Positions 23,220 to 30,512 of a stretch of DNA of 51,822 nt are shown here, one piece after another (position 1 is the stretch's first letter; every line of letters starts with the position of its first letter). The translations under genes and the position numbers were made by a program. Source of the DNA: Dehalococcoidia bacterium (GTDB lineage: Bacteria > Chloroflexota > Dehalococcoidia > Tepidiformales > Tepidiformaceae); contig JAJDYW010000003.1 in assembly GCA_022824925.1 (NCBI GenBank), positions 1-51,822 on the forward strand. The letters run 5' to 3'. A model generated the notes under the pieces. That model worked only from the letters and a program-made list of their open reading frames with translations. It was not told where the DNA came from and did not search any database.

Positions 23220-23957
23220 GTGAGGAAGAATCTGATCATTGTGCTCGGCGCCGTGGCGGCGCTGGCGACGATGGGCGGATTCGCCATCGCCAGCCAGGCC
23301 GGGGGCGGGTCCGTGCAGATCGCGGTCTGGCAGAGCGCCTCCGAGCCCTCGCAGCTCCACCTGAGCACTCGCGTCGAGGGGGGCGAGTGGAAGACGGCGG
23401 ACACGCCCCTCAGCCTGGAGCAGAAGGGCGAGTCCGGGCGGTACCTGCGGAGCGAGATCGTGTCGGTCGAGGCTCCCCCACCGTCGCCGTACGAGCCGGT
23501 CGCCGTCGGCGCCACGGCGACTGCACGGATGAAGGGAACGGACGGGGCCGACCTGGGGACGGTCACGATCGAGCAGGGGCCACGCGGCCTCATCATCCAG
23601 GCGAACGTGCACGGGCTGTCGGAGGGCGGCCACGGGTTCCACATCCACGAGACGGGCGCCTGCGAGCCGGACTTCACGGCGGCCGGCGGGCACCTCAATC
23701 TCGAGGGCCGGAGCCACGGCGAGCGAGCAGCAGAGGGAACTCACACGGGTGACCTGCCCAACCTCTACGCAGGGCCCGGGGGTGTGGCGCGCGCCGACGT
23801 CTTCACGGACAAGGCGACGCTGGACGTCAACGCGCCCCATACGCTGTTCGATGCCGACGGCTCGGCCATCATCATTCACGCCGGGCCGGACGACTACCTG
23901 GACATGGCGAGCGCCGGTGGGCGCGTGGCCTGCGGGGTGATCCAGCTCGACTCGTAG
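23220..23957 (+). CDS. Secreted Cu/Zn superoxide dismutase-like protein with N-terminal repeat domain
   Basis: A 245-residue exported protein. A signal peptide (LIIVLGAVAALATMGGFAIA) is followed by a domain of about 55 residues (31-85, with VWQ and GGEW) and then a SodC domain (about 95-245). Metal ligands are complete: HGFHIH (three His), GGHLN, a His in THTGDLPNL and IIIHAGPDDY; the disulfide cysteines are CEPDF and RVACG. It should remove superoxide outside the membrane. GTG at 23220 with a GGGAGG upstream is the start; an overlapping ATG is out of frame. The N-terminal domain recurs in the GH3 gene at 26796. Confidence 0.9.
   Translation: MRKNLIIVLGAVAALATMGGFAIASQAGGGSVQIAVWQSASEPSQLHLSTRVEGGEWKTADTPLSLEQKGESGRYLRSEIVSVEAPPPSPYEPVAVGATATARMKGTDGADLGTVTIEQGPRGLIIQANVHGLSEGGHGFHIHETGACEPDFTAAGGHLNLEGRSHGERAAEGTHTGDLPNLYAGPGGVARADVFTDKATLDVNAPHTLFDADGSAIIIHAGPDDYLDMASAGGRVACGVIQLDS
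23310..23474 (+). repeat. Extracellular W-Q/GG-W domain, copy in SodC-like protein
   Basis: Protein repeat: IAVWQ, then P, then L, then S-x-R-x-x-GG-x-W, ending Gly-Arg-x-x-Arg. It aligns with two tandem copies in the GH3 protein. See the finding on this domain. Confidence 0.65.
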
Positions 23958-23984
23958 GGTCGCGGGGGCGAGCCGCACCCCGGC

Positions 23985-24788
23985 TCAGTAGTGGATGGCG
24001 CGACCGACGCCGCCGCCGGCGGCGATCGTGTCGCCCTGGATGGCGACCGACTTCGGCGAGGCCAGGAAGGCCACGACGTGGGCGATCTCGGAGGCGTCGA
24101 TGAAGCGCCGCACGGAGTTGCCCTGGCCGGCGCGCTCGGTGGCCTCCCCGACGGTGATGCCCTGCTCGGCGGCGCGTACCTCCATCAGCTCGGGCATGCG
24201 CTCGGTCCAGGTGAGGCCGGGATGGACGACGGTGACGTTGATGCCGTGGGGACCGAGCTCGTCGGCGAGGTTCTTGGTGAGGGCGGCGACGGCGACGTTG
24301 CGCATGCTGCCGATGGCCGTGCCCGACTGGCGCGCGGCCATCCCGCTGATGTTGATGATGCGTCCCCAGCCGTCCGCCTTCAGGTGGGGGGCGGCGGCGC
24401 GGGCGCAGCGGAGGTAGCCCAGCACCTTCGTGTTCATCTCCTCGGCGAAGTTCTCGTCGGTGATGCCTTCGAGGGGCGGGATGGGGCCGGGGCCGCCGCC
24501 GGGGCGGGCGGCGTTGTTCACGAGGATGTCGAGTCGGCCGAACTGCTCGACAGCGCTCGCCACCATGGCGTCGACGGCGGGCGTGCTGCCCGTGTCGCAG
24601 ACGATTGGGACGATGCGGCGGCCGGTCTCGGCGGCGAGCTCGGCGGCCGTCGCCTCGAGGGTCTCGCGGGTGCGGGCGGCGATGGCGACATCGACGCCCT
24701 CCTGGGCGAGGGCTCGCGCGATGGCCTTGCCGATGCCCTTGCTGCCGCCCGTGACGAGTGCGGCCTTGCCTTCGAGTTCGAGATCCAT
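23985..24788 (-). CDS. Short-chain dehydrogenase-like protein lacking the catalytic Tyr/Lys
   Basis: A 267-residue Rossmann-fold SDR. The nucleotide-binding motif is TGGSKGIGKAIARAL (about 13-27) with the NNAAR segment, and ISGMAARQSGT keeps the Ser of the active site. Aligning back from LTKNLADELGPHGI, the expected YxxxK reads GSMRN: Tyr is Gly and Lys is Asn. This suggests an altered or absent oxidoreductase activity. The start ATG at 24788 is preferred to 24812. The gene follows the ABM-like gene closely (2 nt), implying an operon. Confidence 0.85.
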   Translation of the reverse strand: MDLELEGKAALVTGGSKGIGKAIARALAQEGVDVAIAARTRETLEATAAELAAETGRRIVPIVCDTGSTPAVDAMVASAVEQFGRLDILVNNAARPGGGPGPIPPLEGITDENFAEEMNTKVLGYLRCARAAAPHLKADGWGRIINISGMAARQSGTAIGSMRNVAVAALTKNLADELGPHGINVTVVHPGLTWTERMPELMEVRAAEQGITVGEATERAGQGNSVRRFIDASEIAHVVAFLASPKSVAIQGDTIAAGGGVGRAIHY

Positions 24789-24790
24789 GG

Positions 24791-25198
24791 CTAGCGGAGG
24801 GAGGCCCACCACTCGGGCACGGCCACGCGCAGGACCTCGTCGTAGGTCTTCGCAATCTCGGGGGCGTCATCGGGAACGTCCTGCTGGTCGGTGGCCGGCA
24901 GGGGGGAAGCGCCCTGGATGGGGTCGACCCACTCGATGCCCTCTTCCTCGATGACCTCCATCAGGGGTGGGGTGGCGTCCTCATGATGGTCGCTGATCTG
25001 GTGCTTCAGCAGGAAGGTGTTGTAGTCGGGGAAGGAGAGGATGCAGTAGTAGCTGCGGGGTTCCTGCCCGCGCCACATCTCGTAGCGAAGGACATCGCTC
25101 TCGAGGGAGTGGGTCTTCTCGTAGAGGTCCTTCTGGATCTCCTCGTAGCGGGCCTCCATGCCCTCCTTGACCTTGAGCGTGATAAGCACGGTCGCCAT
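24791..25198 (-). CDS. ABM/dimeric alpha-beta barrel-like protein
   Basis: A 135-residue protein whose first 95 residues look like the antibiotic biosynthesis monooxygenase (dimeric alpha-beta barrel) fold: ATVLITLKVKEGMEARYEEI, then a helix and DVLRYEMWRGQEPRSYYCIL. The fold often covers small monooxygenases, isomerases or regulators acting on quinones. The remaining tail is longer than usual and ends in VAVPEWWASLR. It is upstream of and almost joined to the SDR-like gene. Function not assigned. The start at 25198 fits the fold. Confidence 0.65.
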   Translation of the reverse strand: MATVLITLKVKEGMEARYEEIQKDLYEKTHSLESDVLRYEMWRGQEPRSYYCILSFPDYNTFLLKHQISDHHEDATPPLMEVIEEEGIEWVDPIQGASPLPATDQQDVPDDAPEIAKTYDEVLRVAVPEWWASLR

Positions 25199-25278
25199 TG
25201 GGGCGCACCTCCGGGGGTGGGGATTGGCAGGCGGCACGATACGGCGGGGCGAACGGGGGCGGCAAGGGAGGGGAGGAC

Positions 25279-26796
25279 TTACTCGATGATGCCGTACTCG
25301 CGCTTGAGCTCCGTGATGCGCTCCAGGGACTCCCGGATGCGCTCGGCGGATATGAGCCCGCCGGACACGGCCCTCGCGATGGCGTCTCGCACGCCGGCGA
25401 CAACAGCGAGATCGTAGGGGGCGGACTGGTTCGCGAGCAGAATGATGTCGACGCCGGCGATGATCGCCTCCACGGCCGCTTCCTCAAGGCCGTATTCGGT
25501 CACGATGGCGCCCATCTGCATGTCATCGGAGAGCACGAGCCCCTCGAAGCCGATCTCGCCACGCAGCAGGTCGGTCATGATGAGGCGGGAGAGGGTGGCC
25601 GGCAGCGCGCGCTCGTCAAGATTCCGGTTGACGATGTGAGCAGTCATGACAGGGGCGTCGTAGCCCTCCGCGATGAGCCGGCGGTAGGGTTCGAGCTCAT
25701 CCGCGCGCTGGTAGGTGGCGGTCACATCGGTGACGCCGATGTGGGTGTCGCCAGCCGCGCTCCCGTGTCCCGGGAAGTGCTTGAGCACGGTGATCACGCC
25801 GTGTTCGCGATGGCCTTCGATGAAGGCGCGGGCGTGCGCCGTCACGACCTCGGGGTCGGCGCCGAAGGAGCGCTCCCAGTAGCCGATGGCGGGGCTGTCG
25901 GGGTCGATGTTGACGTCGACGACGGGGGCCAGATTCCAGTTGATCCCGTACGCGCTCAACTCCGCGGCGAGCTCGGCGGCGATGGCGGCGGTGTCCTCGG
26001 GCGACCCCTCGCCCAGCGTCTGGGCGGAGGGCACGACGAGGGGGAAGCCGTAGCGCGTCCTGAGCCGGTTGACGTAGCCGCCCTCGGCGTCGATGGCAAT
26101 GAAGAGGGGAATGGCGGAGTCCACCTGCAACTCGGCCGTGAGCGCGCTGAGCTGCTCGGGATCGGTAATGTTGCGGTCCTCGGCGCCGCCGCTGGGGCCG
26201 TCGTAGTCGAAGAGGATGACGCCGCCGGGCTTCACGCTGGACAGCATGGCGCTGGATTCGGCGTCGAGGGCGACGCCCCTGAAGCCGACGAGGAGCATCT
26301 GCCCGATGGCGTCCCGCAGGGGGAGGCGCCCGAAGTCGAGGGTGATCCCGGTGTAGCGGTGGCGCCCGGACGGACTGAGTTCGCTCAGGTCGAGGCGGCG
26401 CGGGACGAAGGCCCGCCATGAGCCGCCGGAGAGGCGGGCGTTGAGGTAGATGAGGTCGGGTGTGTCGACGGACTGCACGATGAAGACGTCGATGGATGGA
26501 GCGTCCGGCCCCGTGGCGAGGGAGAATTCGCCGAGGCGGTAGGTCCGGGAGGGAGTGAGGTGATCGAGGGGGAGCGGGACCGTGCCCAGGGCCGTCCACG
26601 ACCCGCCCACGGGTCGGGCGCTGTACGCGAGCCGTGCCGGGTCGGCGACGTTCTGCCAGATGCGCAGCTCGAAAGCGGGAGGAGGAGGGGCGGCGACGGC
26701 CTCGTGGGAGTCCGCCCGGGCGGAAGGGGCCAGCAGGAGCGCGGCGACGAAGGGGACCGCCAGTGCACACGCAGCGAAGCGGAGGAGCCTGATCAT
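25279..26796 (-). CDS. Secreted glycoside hydrolase family 3 (NagZ-like) with two N-terminal repeat domains
   Basis: A 505-residue exported protein with a signal peptide (about 1-29), two copies of a repeat of about 55 residues (41-96 and 101-156) and a GH3 barrel (157-505). GH3 markers: the motif VLKHFPGHGSAAGDTH, PLFIAIDAEGGYVNRLRTRYG, and the nucleophile Asp in VLSDDMQMGAI. NagZ-type members cleave beta-N-acetylglucosamine from muropeptides or glycans, here outside the membrane. The two-domain prefix is like that of the SodC protein at 23220. The start at 26796 gives the signal peptide; the upstream extension is rejected. Confidence 0.88.
   Translation of the reverse strand: MIRLLRFAACALAVPFVAALLLAPSARADSHEAVAAPPPPAFELRIWQNVADPARLAYSARPVGGSWTALGTVPLPLDHLTPSRTYRLGEFSLATGPDAPSIDVFIVQSVDTPDLIYLNARLSGGSWRAFVPRRLDLSELSPSGRHRYTGITLDFGRLPLRDAIGQMLLVGFRGVALDAESSAMLSSVKPGGVILFDYDGPSGGAEDRNITDPEQLSALTAELQVDSAIPLFIAIDAEGGYVNRLRTRYGFPLVVPSAQTLGEGSPEDTAAIAAELAAELSAYGINWNLAPVVDVNIDPDSPAIGYWERSFGADPEVVTAHARAFIEGHREHGVITVLKHFPGHGSAAGDTHIGVTDVTATYQRADELEPYRRLIAEGYDAPVMTAHIVNRNLDERALPATLSRLIMTDLLRGEIGFEGLVLSDDMQMGAIVTEYGLEEAAVEAIIAGVDIILLANQSAPYDLAVVAGVRDAIARAVSGGLISAERIRESLERITELKREYGIIE
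26329..26676 (-). repeat. Tandem pair of extracellular W-Q/GG-W domains in the GH3 protein
   Basis: Residues 41-96 (AFELRIWQ...GGSW) and 101-156 (SIDVFIVQ...GGSW) align with each other and with the SodC N-terminal domain. Conserved are Q, P, L/I, S/N-x-R-x-x-GG-x-W, and a closing Arg/Tyr-rich strand. Confidence 0.7.
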
Positions 26797-26999
26797 GTCG
26801 GGGCGGAGCCTCCCGAAGATTGAGAGCAGTGTGGAACAAAGCAGTACGGAATAACGATAAGAAGTATATACACCTAAAAGGTTTGGCGTTCCCAGCCCGA
26901 ACGTGGCCCTCGTGTGGTGTTGATCAGCGGGGGCTGGCGAGCGAGTAGGATTGGCGGCGCAGATCCGGAATCGGCGGCGTGCGCCGCGGGGAGACAGCC
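26797..26999. other. AT-rich divergent promoter region between GH3 and P450-4
   Basis: 203 bp without a gene. Its core (about 26845-26890) is the most AT-rich stretch seen in this part of the window (ATAACGATAAGAAGTATATA). For the P450 side, TAGGAT (26946-26951) is a -10 candidate 48 bp before the ATG. The GH3 side has a TATACT-like element. No known riboswitch fold was recognised. Confidence 0.4.
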
Positions 27000-28343
27000 A
27001 TGCAGCGAGCGACTTCAGACGCCCCTCACGCGACGGGCCATCGCCAGGAGCAGGTGACCGGGTGCCCGGTGAACCTGAACGAGGTCGACCTCTTCTCGCC
27101 GGGGGCGCAGGAGTACTGGTTCGATTCCTACAAGATCCTCCACGACGAGGCACCGGTTCACAAGATTCCCGGCGAGGGAGCGATTCCCGGCTCGGATGCC
27201 TACATCCTGAGCAAGTACGAAGACATCGCGATGGTGGTGCGGGACCCGGAGACCTTCGAGTTCTACAACGCGGCGGAAGGCGACGAGGCGGCGCAGGAGA
27301 TCTTCCGGGAGAAGGGCTTCGGCACGATCACGGACACCTGGGACACGCTCCGGCCGACGCTCGAGGAGCACAAGCGGCACCGCATGGAGCTGACCGATCC
27401 GTGGGTCGCCCTGCCCGCGGCCGAGCGGCACACCGCCATGATCACGCAGGCCGCGAACGACCTGATGGACAGGTGGATCGAGACGGGCGAGGTGGAGTTC
27501 GTGAAGGGGTTCGCGGCGCCGCTGCCGCAGGTCGTGATCACGACGATCCTCGGCTTCCCGCTGGAGGACATGCCGAAGACACGGGTGTGGGAAGAGGAGC
27601 AGGTCAAGCGGTTCGTGTACGGATTCAGCCACAAGAACCTGCTGACCCCCGAGCAGGAGAAGGCGAACGCGGAGGCGCTGGTCGCCTTCCAGCACTACAT
27701 CGGGGAGCAGATCGAGGACAAGCGGAAGAACCCCAGGGACGACATGATCACGTTCCTGCTGAACGTGGAGTACGGACCGGAGAAGCGCAGGCTGAGCGAC
27801 CCCGAGATCGCGAGCGTCGTGTACGGCATGCACATCGGCGGGAACGAGACGACGCAGTACGCGCTCACGGCCGAGGCGATGCTGCTGGCGCAGCAGCCGG
27901 ATCTCGTCGAGGAGCTGCGGGCGGATCGCTCGAAGGTGCGTTTCTTCGTGGAGGAGGCGCTGCGACTGTACGCGCCCACGCAGGGGCTCTCGACGCGCGT
28001 GGCGATGAAGGACGTCGAGCTGCGTGGCGTGACGATCCCGCGGGGATCGATGCTGCACCTGCGTTACGGCGCCGCGAATCGGGACCCGGATCTCTGTCCG
28101 GCGACAGACTCGATCGACCTGACGCGGAAGAACCCGGGGCGGCACCTGACGTTCTCGATGGGTCCGCGGGTGTGCCCGGGGGCGGGGCTCTCGCGGCTGG
28201 AGCAGAACATCGCCGTGAACGTGATGCTCGACCGGCTCGACAACCTGCGGCTGTCCCCGGGGAGGAACGACCTGACGCACCAGCCCGGCATCATGCTGGG
28301 ACTCTGGGAGCTGCACCTCGAGTTCGACGGGCGGGGGGCCTAG
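27000..28343 (+). CDS. Cytochrome P450 (P450-4)
   Basis: A 447-residue soluble P450 close to P450-1. The heme loop is MGPRVCPGAGLSR with Cys392; I-helix GMHIGGNETTQYA; ExxR is EEALR. Both carry an N-terminal CPVNLNEVDLF-type segment before a conserved GAQExW block. GGGGAGA precedes the ATG at 27000, preferred over the ATG at 26979. It probably uses the mini-ferredoxin encoded convergently at 28671, which lies beyond the small gene. Confidence 0.95.
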   Translation: MQRATSDAPHATGHRQEQVTGCPVNLNEVDLFSPGAQEYWFDSYKILHDEAPVHKIPGEGAIPGSDAYILSKYEDIAMVVRDPETFEFYNAAEGDEAAQEIFREKGFGTITDTWDTLRPTLEEHKRHRMELTDPWVALPAAERHTAMITQAANDLMDRWIETGEVEFVKGFAAPLPQVVITTILGFPLEDMPKTRVWEEEQVKRFVYGFSHKNLLTPEQEKANAEALVAFQHYIGEQIEDKRKNPRDDMITFLLNVEYGPEKRRLSDPEIASVVYGMHIGGNETTQYALTAEAMLLAQQPDLVEELRADRSKVRFFVEEALRLYAPTQGLSTRVAMKDVELRGVTIPRGSMLHLRYGAANRDPDLCPATDSIDLTRKNPGRHLTFSMGPRVCPGAGLSRLEQNIAVNVMLDRLDNLRLSPGRNDLTHQPGIMLGLWELHLEFDGRGA

Positions 28344-28350
28344 GACGCCG

Positions 28351-28674
28351 GTGGGAGAACGAGGGCTGGAGCGGGCTCGCCGGCGGGCGGCCGACATGCT
28401 CGACCGCGGCGAGTCGCCCGACCTCGTGGCGATCCTGCGGGAGGAGTACGCGATCGAGCCGCGCGCGGCCTACGAGCGCGCCCTGCGCGCGATCGCGGAG
28501 ACGGCGGCTGGCGGCCTGCGTCCCGGCGGCGACGGCGAGGATACGGTCGACCGCTGGGCGCGGGGCGTACGGGCGGGGCCGTCGCTCTACCTGGCGCTGG
28601 GGGATGCGATCAGCTGGCTCCGCGACAACAGCGCGGACAGCGGGAGCGAGGCGCAGGCCTCGATGCTGTTCTAG
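28351..28674 (+). CDS. Hypothetical small protein following P450-4
   Basis: A 107-residue protein with a helical, Arg/Ala-rich first half (LERARRRAADMLDRGESPDL) and a later helix LYLALGDAISWLRDN. No known motif. The GTG start lies 7 nt after the P450-4 stop, so it is likely co-transcribed, paralleling the small gene that follows P450-1 (19854), though the two do not look alike. Its 3' end overlaps the convergent ferredoxin gene by 4 nt. Confidence 0.65.
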   Translation: MGERGLERARRRAADMLDRGESPDLVAILREEYAIEPRAAYERALRAIAETAAGGLRPGGDGEDTVDRWARGVRAGPSLYLALGDAISWLRDNSADSGSEAQASMLF

Positions 28675-28871
28675 GCGTCATCCTCGGTGAGGGTGATGGC
28701 GTTGCCGGGGCAGACGCGCACAGCGTCCTCGGCATCCTCGACCTGGTCGCCGGCGGGCTCCTCCACGATCACAACGGGGAAGCCGTCGTCCCGCGCCGCG
28801 AAGAGCTCGGCGTGATAGGTCGAGCACTCCGCCGCCTTGATGCACCGGTCGAGATTCACGGAGAGTTTCAT
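28671..28871 (-). CDS. Mini-ferredoxin, [3Fe-4S] type
   Basis: A 66-residue ferredoxin with ligands Cys10, Cys16 and Cys54-Pro55, again C-x5-C and CP with no fourth ligand in the first motif, so [3Fe-4S] is likely. Sequence and spacing resemble the one at 22970, but the acidic residue patches differ (EDAEDAVRVCP). It is on the opposite strand to the P450 genes, so it has its own promoter and may serve P450-1/4 or other enzymes. Confidence 0.92.
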   Translation of the reverse strand: MKLSVNLDRCIKAAECSTYHAELFAARDDGFPVVIVEEPAGDQVEDAEDAVRVCPGNAITLTEDDA

Positions 28872-29034
28872 CGCTTCCTCCTGGGAGTGGCGAGCTTGCG
28901 CGGGATTGCGGGCAGATTATCGACCAGCAGGGGCGCGAGTACCAGCAAGGACCCTTGACGCGCCTCCCGCAGGCTCCCACGATGCGAGCCATCCGCGGAC
29001 GCACCGGGCGGGGGTCCGGTCGAGGGAGGACACG

Positions 29035-30420
29035 ATGGAGCGGGACTACGACGTTGTGGTCATTGGCTCGGGAGCGGCAGGACTTTCGGCCGCGGTGGCG
29101 GCCGCCGACTCGGGCGCGAGCGTGATCGTGCTGGAGGCGGACGACAAGGTAGGAGGCTCCTCGCGCCTCTCCGGGGGACACTTCTACGCTGCGGGCACGA
29201 GCGTTCAGCGCGAGGCGGGCATCCTCGATGACACGCCCGACGACATGTTCAGCTACTACATGACGCTCAACCAGTGGAACGTGGAGCCGGCGGTGGCGCG
29301 CACCTACTGCGACAACGCCGCGCCGACGTTCGAGTGGCTGCGCAGCCTGGGAGTCGAGTACAAGCCGGAGCGGGTCTACATCTCGGGCATCGACACGGTG
29401 GCGCGGGGCCATCCCCCGGAGGGGGAGGGGCTGGCGGTGGTGCGCGTCCTCGACTCCGAGCGAATCAAGCGCGGGGTCGATATGGCCCTGATGACGCGCG
29501 CCGACCAGCTGATCGAGGAGGACGGCGAGATCGTCGGCGTGGCGGCGGGCGACCAGGAGGTGGGCTGCGGGGCGGTGGTGATCGCCTCGGGCGGCTTCGG
29601 GCACAACAAGGAGTTCATCGAGAAGTACTGGCCCGATGCGCACGAGCAGGGCGAGGGCGTCTGGGCGATCTCGGGTCCGAAGGCGATGGGGGACGGTATC
29701 GTGCTGGGCGAGCAGGTGGGGGCGACGCTCGGCGGCCACAACCGCGGGCTGCTCCTCGTGACCCCGGGATTCACCCGGGACCTGGAGCTGGGCGTGCCAC
29801 CCTGGTCAATCCTGGTGAGCCGCGAGGGCCGGCGATTCTGCAGCGAGATGGCGCCGTACACGGTGATGGCGGGGCTCTTCAAGCGGAACGGCGGGGTGGC
29901 CTACGCAGTCTTCGACGAGGCTGCCCGACTGGATGCGGACGCGATGCCCACGGGCCCGAGCTGGACCTCCGAGAACCTGCTGGCGCGGGCGGAGTCGGGG
30001 GAGGTGCTGCGGGCGGACACCCTCGAGGAGCTGGCCGCGCTCTGCAAGATCAACGCGGCGCCCCTGGCGGGCACGGTCCAGAAGTACAACGCCGACTGCG
30101 GCAAGGGCGTCGACACGGCGTACTTCAAGCCGATGGGCCTCCGTCCGATCGAGACGCCGCCGTTCTACGCGGTGGAGGTGCGGCCTGCGATCATCGCCTG
30201 GACGGGGTGCGGCCTGCGGGTCGACTCGGACACGCACGTCATCGCGAACAACGAGCTGCCGATCGACAACCTGTTCGCGGCGGGCGAGGCGATGGGCACG
30301 CTGCACGGCGACCGCTACATCGGCGGGGGCGGCTCGTACGGACCGGCGGTCACCTTCGGGCGCATCGCGGGCAGGCAGGCGGCGACAGCGGCGGCCAGGG
30401 GTGCGGGCCTGATGGAGTAG
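29035..30420 (+). CDS. FAD-dependent oxidoreductase (fumarate reductase/ketosteroid dehydrogenase-like flavoprotein)
   Basis: A 461-residue flavoprotein. The FAD-binding Rossmann motif is VVVIGSGAAGLSAAVAAADS (about 7-26), followed by EADDKVGGSSRLSGGHFYAA. Towards the C-terminus GEAMGTLHGDRYIGGGGSYG (about 420-439) gives the usual FAD-contacting end. The fold matches 3-ketosteroid-delta1-dehydrogenase, fumarate reductase and tricarballylate dehydrogenase flavoproteins; no signal peptide or heme domain. The start ATG 29035 follows a GAGGGAGG. A CH-CH dehydrogenation of a cyclic or dicarboxylate substrate is plausible; substrate unknown. Confidence 0.9.
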   Translation: MERDYDVVVIGSGAAGLSAAVAAADSGASVIVLEADDKVGGSSRLSGGHFYAAGTSVQREAGILDDTPDDMFSYYMTLNQWNVEPAVARTYCDNAAPTFEWLRSLGVEYKPERVYISGIDTVARGHPPEGEGLAVVRVLDSERIKRGVDMALMTRADQLIEEDGEIVGVAAGDQEVGCGAVVIASGGFGHNKEFIEKYWPDAHEQGEGVWAISGPKAMGDGIVLGEQVGATLGGHNRGLLLVTPGFTRDLELGVPPWSILVSREGRRFCSEMAPYTVMAGLFKRNGGVAYAVFDEAARLDADAMPTGPSWTSENLLARAESGEVLRADTLEELAALCKINAAPLAGTVQKYNADCGKGVDTAYFKPMGLRPIETPPFYAVEVRPAIIAWTGCGLRVDSDTHVIANNELPIDNLFAAGEAMGTLHGDRYIGGGGSYGPAVTFGRIAGRQAATAAARGAGLME

Positions 30421-30473
30421 CGCTCCATCGGGTTCGAGCGCACGGTCCTGACCCCCGCCGGGCGGCGGGACGG

Positions 30474-30479
30474 TAGGAT
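30474..30479 (+). promoter_or_regulatory. Candidate -10 element (TAGGAT) before amidohydrolase
   Basis: TAGGAT lies 33 bp before the ATG at 30513, with GGAGGATG as Shine-Dalgarno. No good -35 was seen. Confidence 0.3.
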
Positions 30480-30512
30480 GGAGGGGCGCGCCTCGCGCCG
30501 GAGGATGCTCCC

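Noticed and set aside
26797..26999. Riboswitch or small RNA in the AT-rich gap
   Set aside because: No known riboswitch core was recognisable and no terminator-like hairpin with U-tract was seen.
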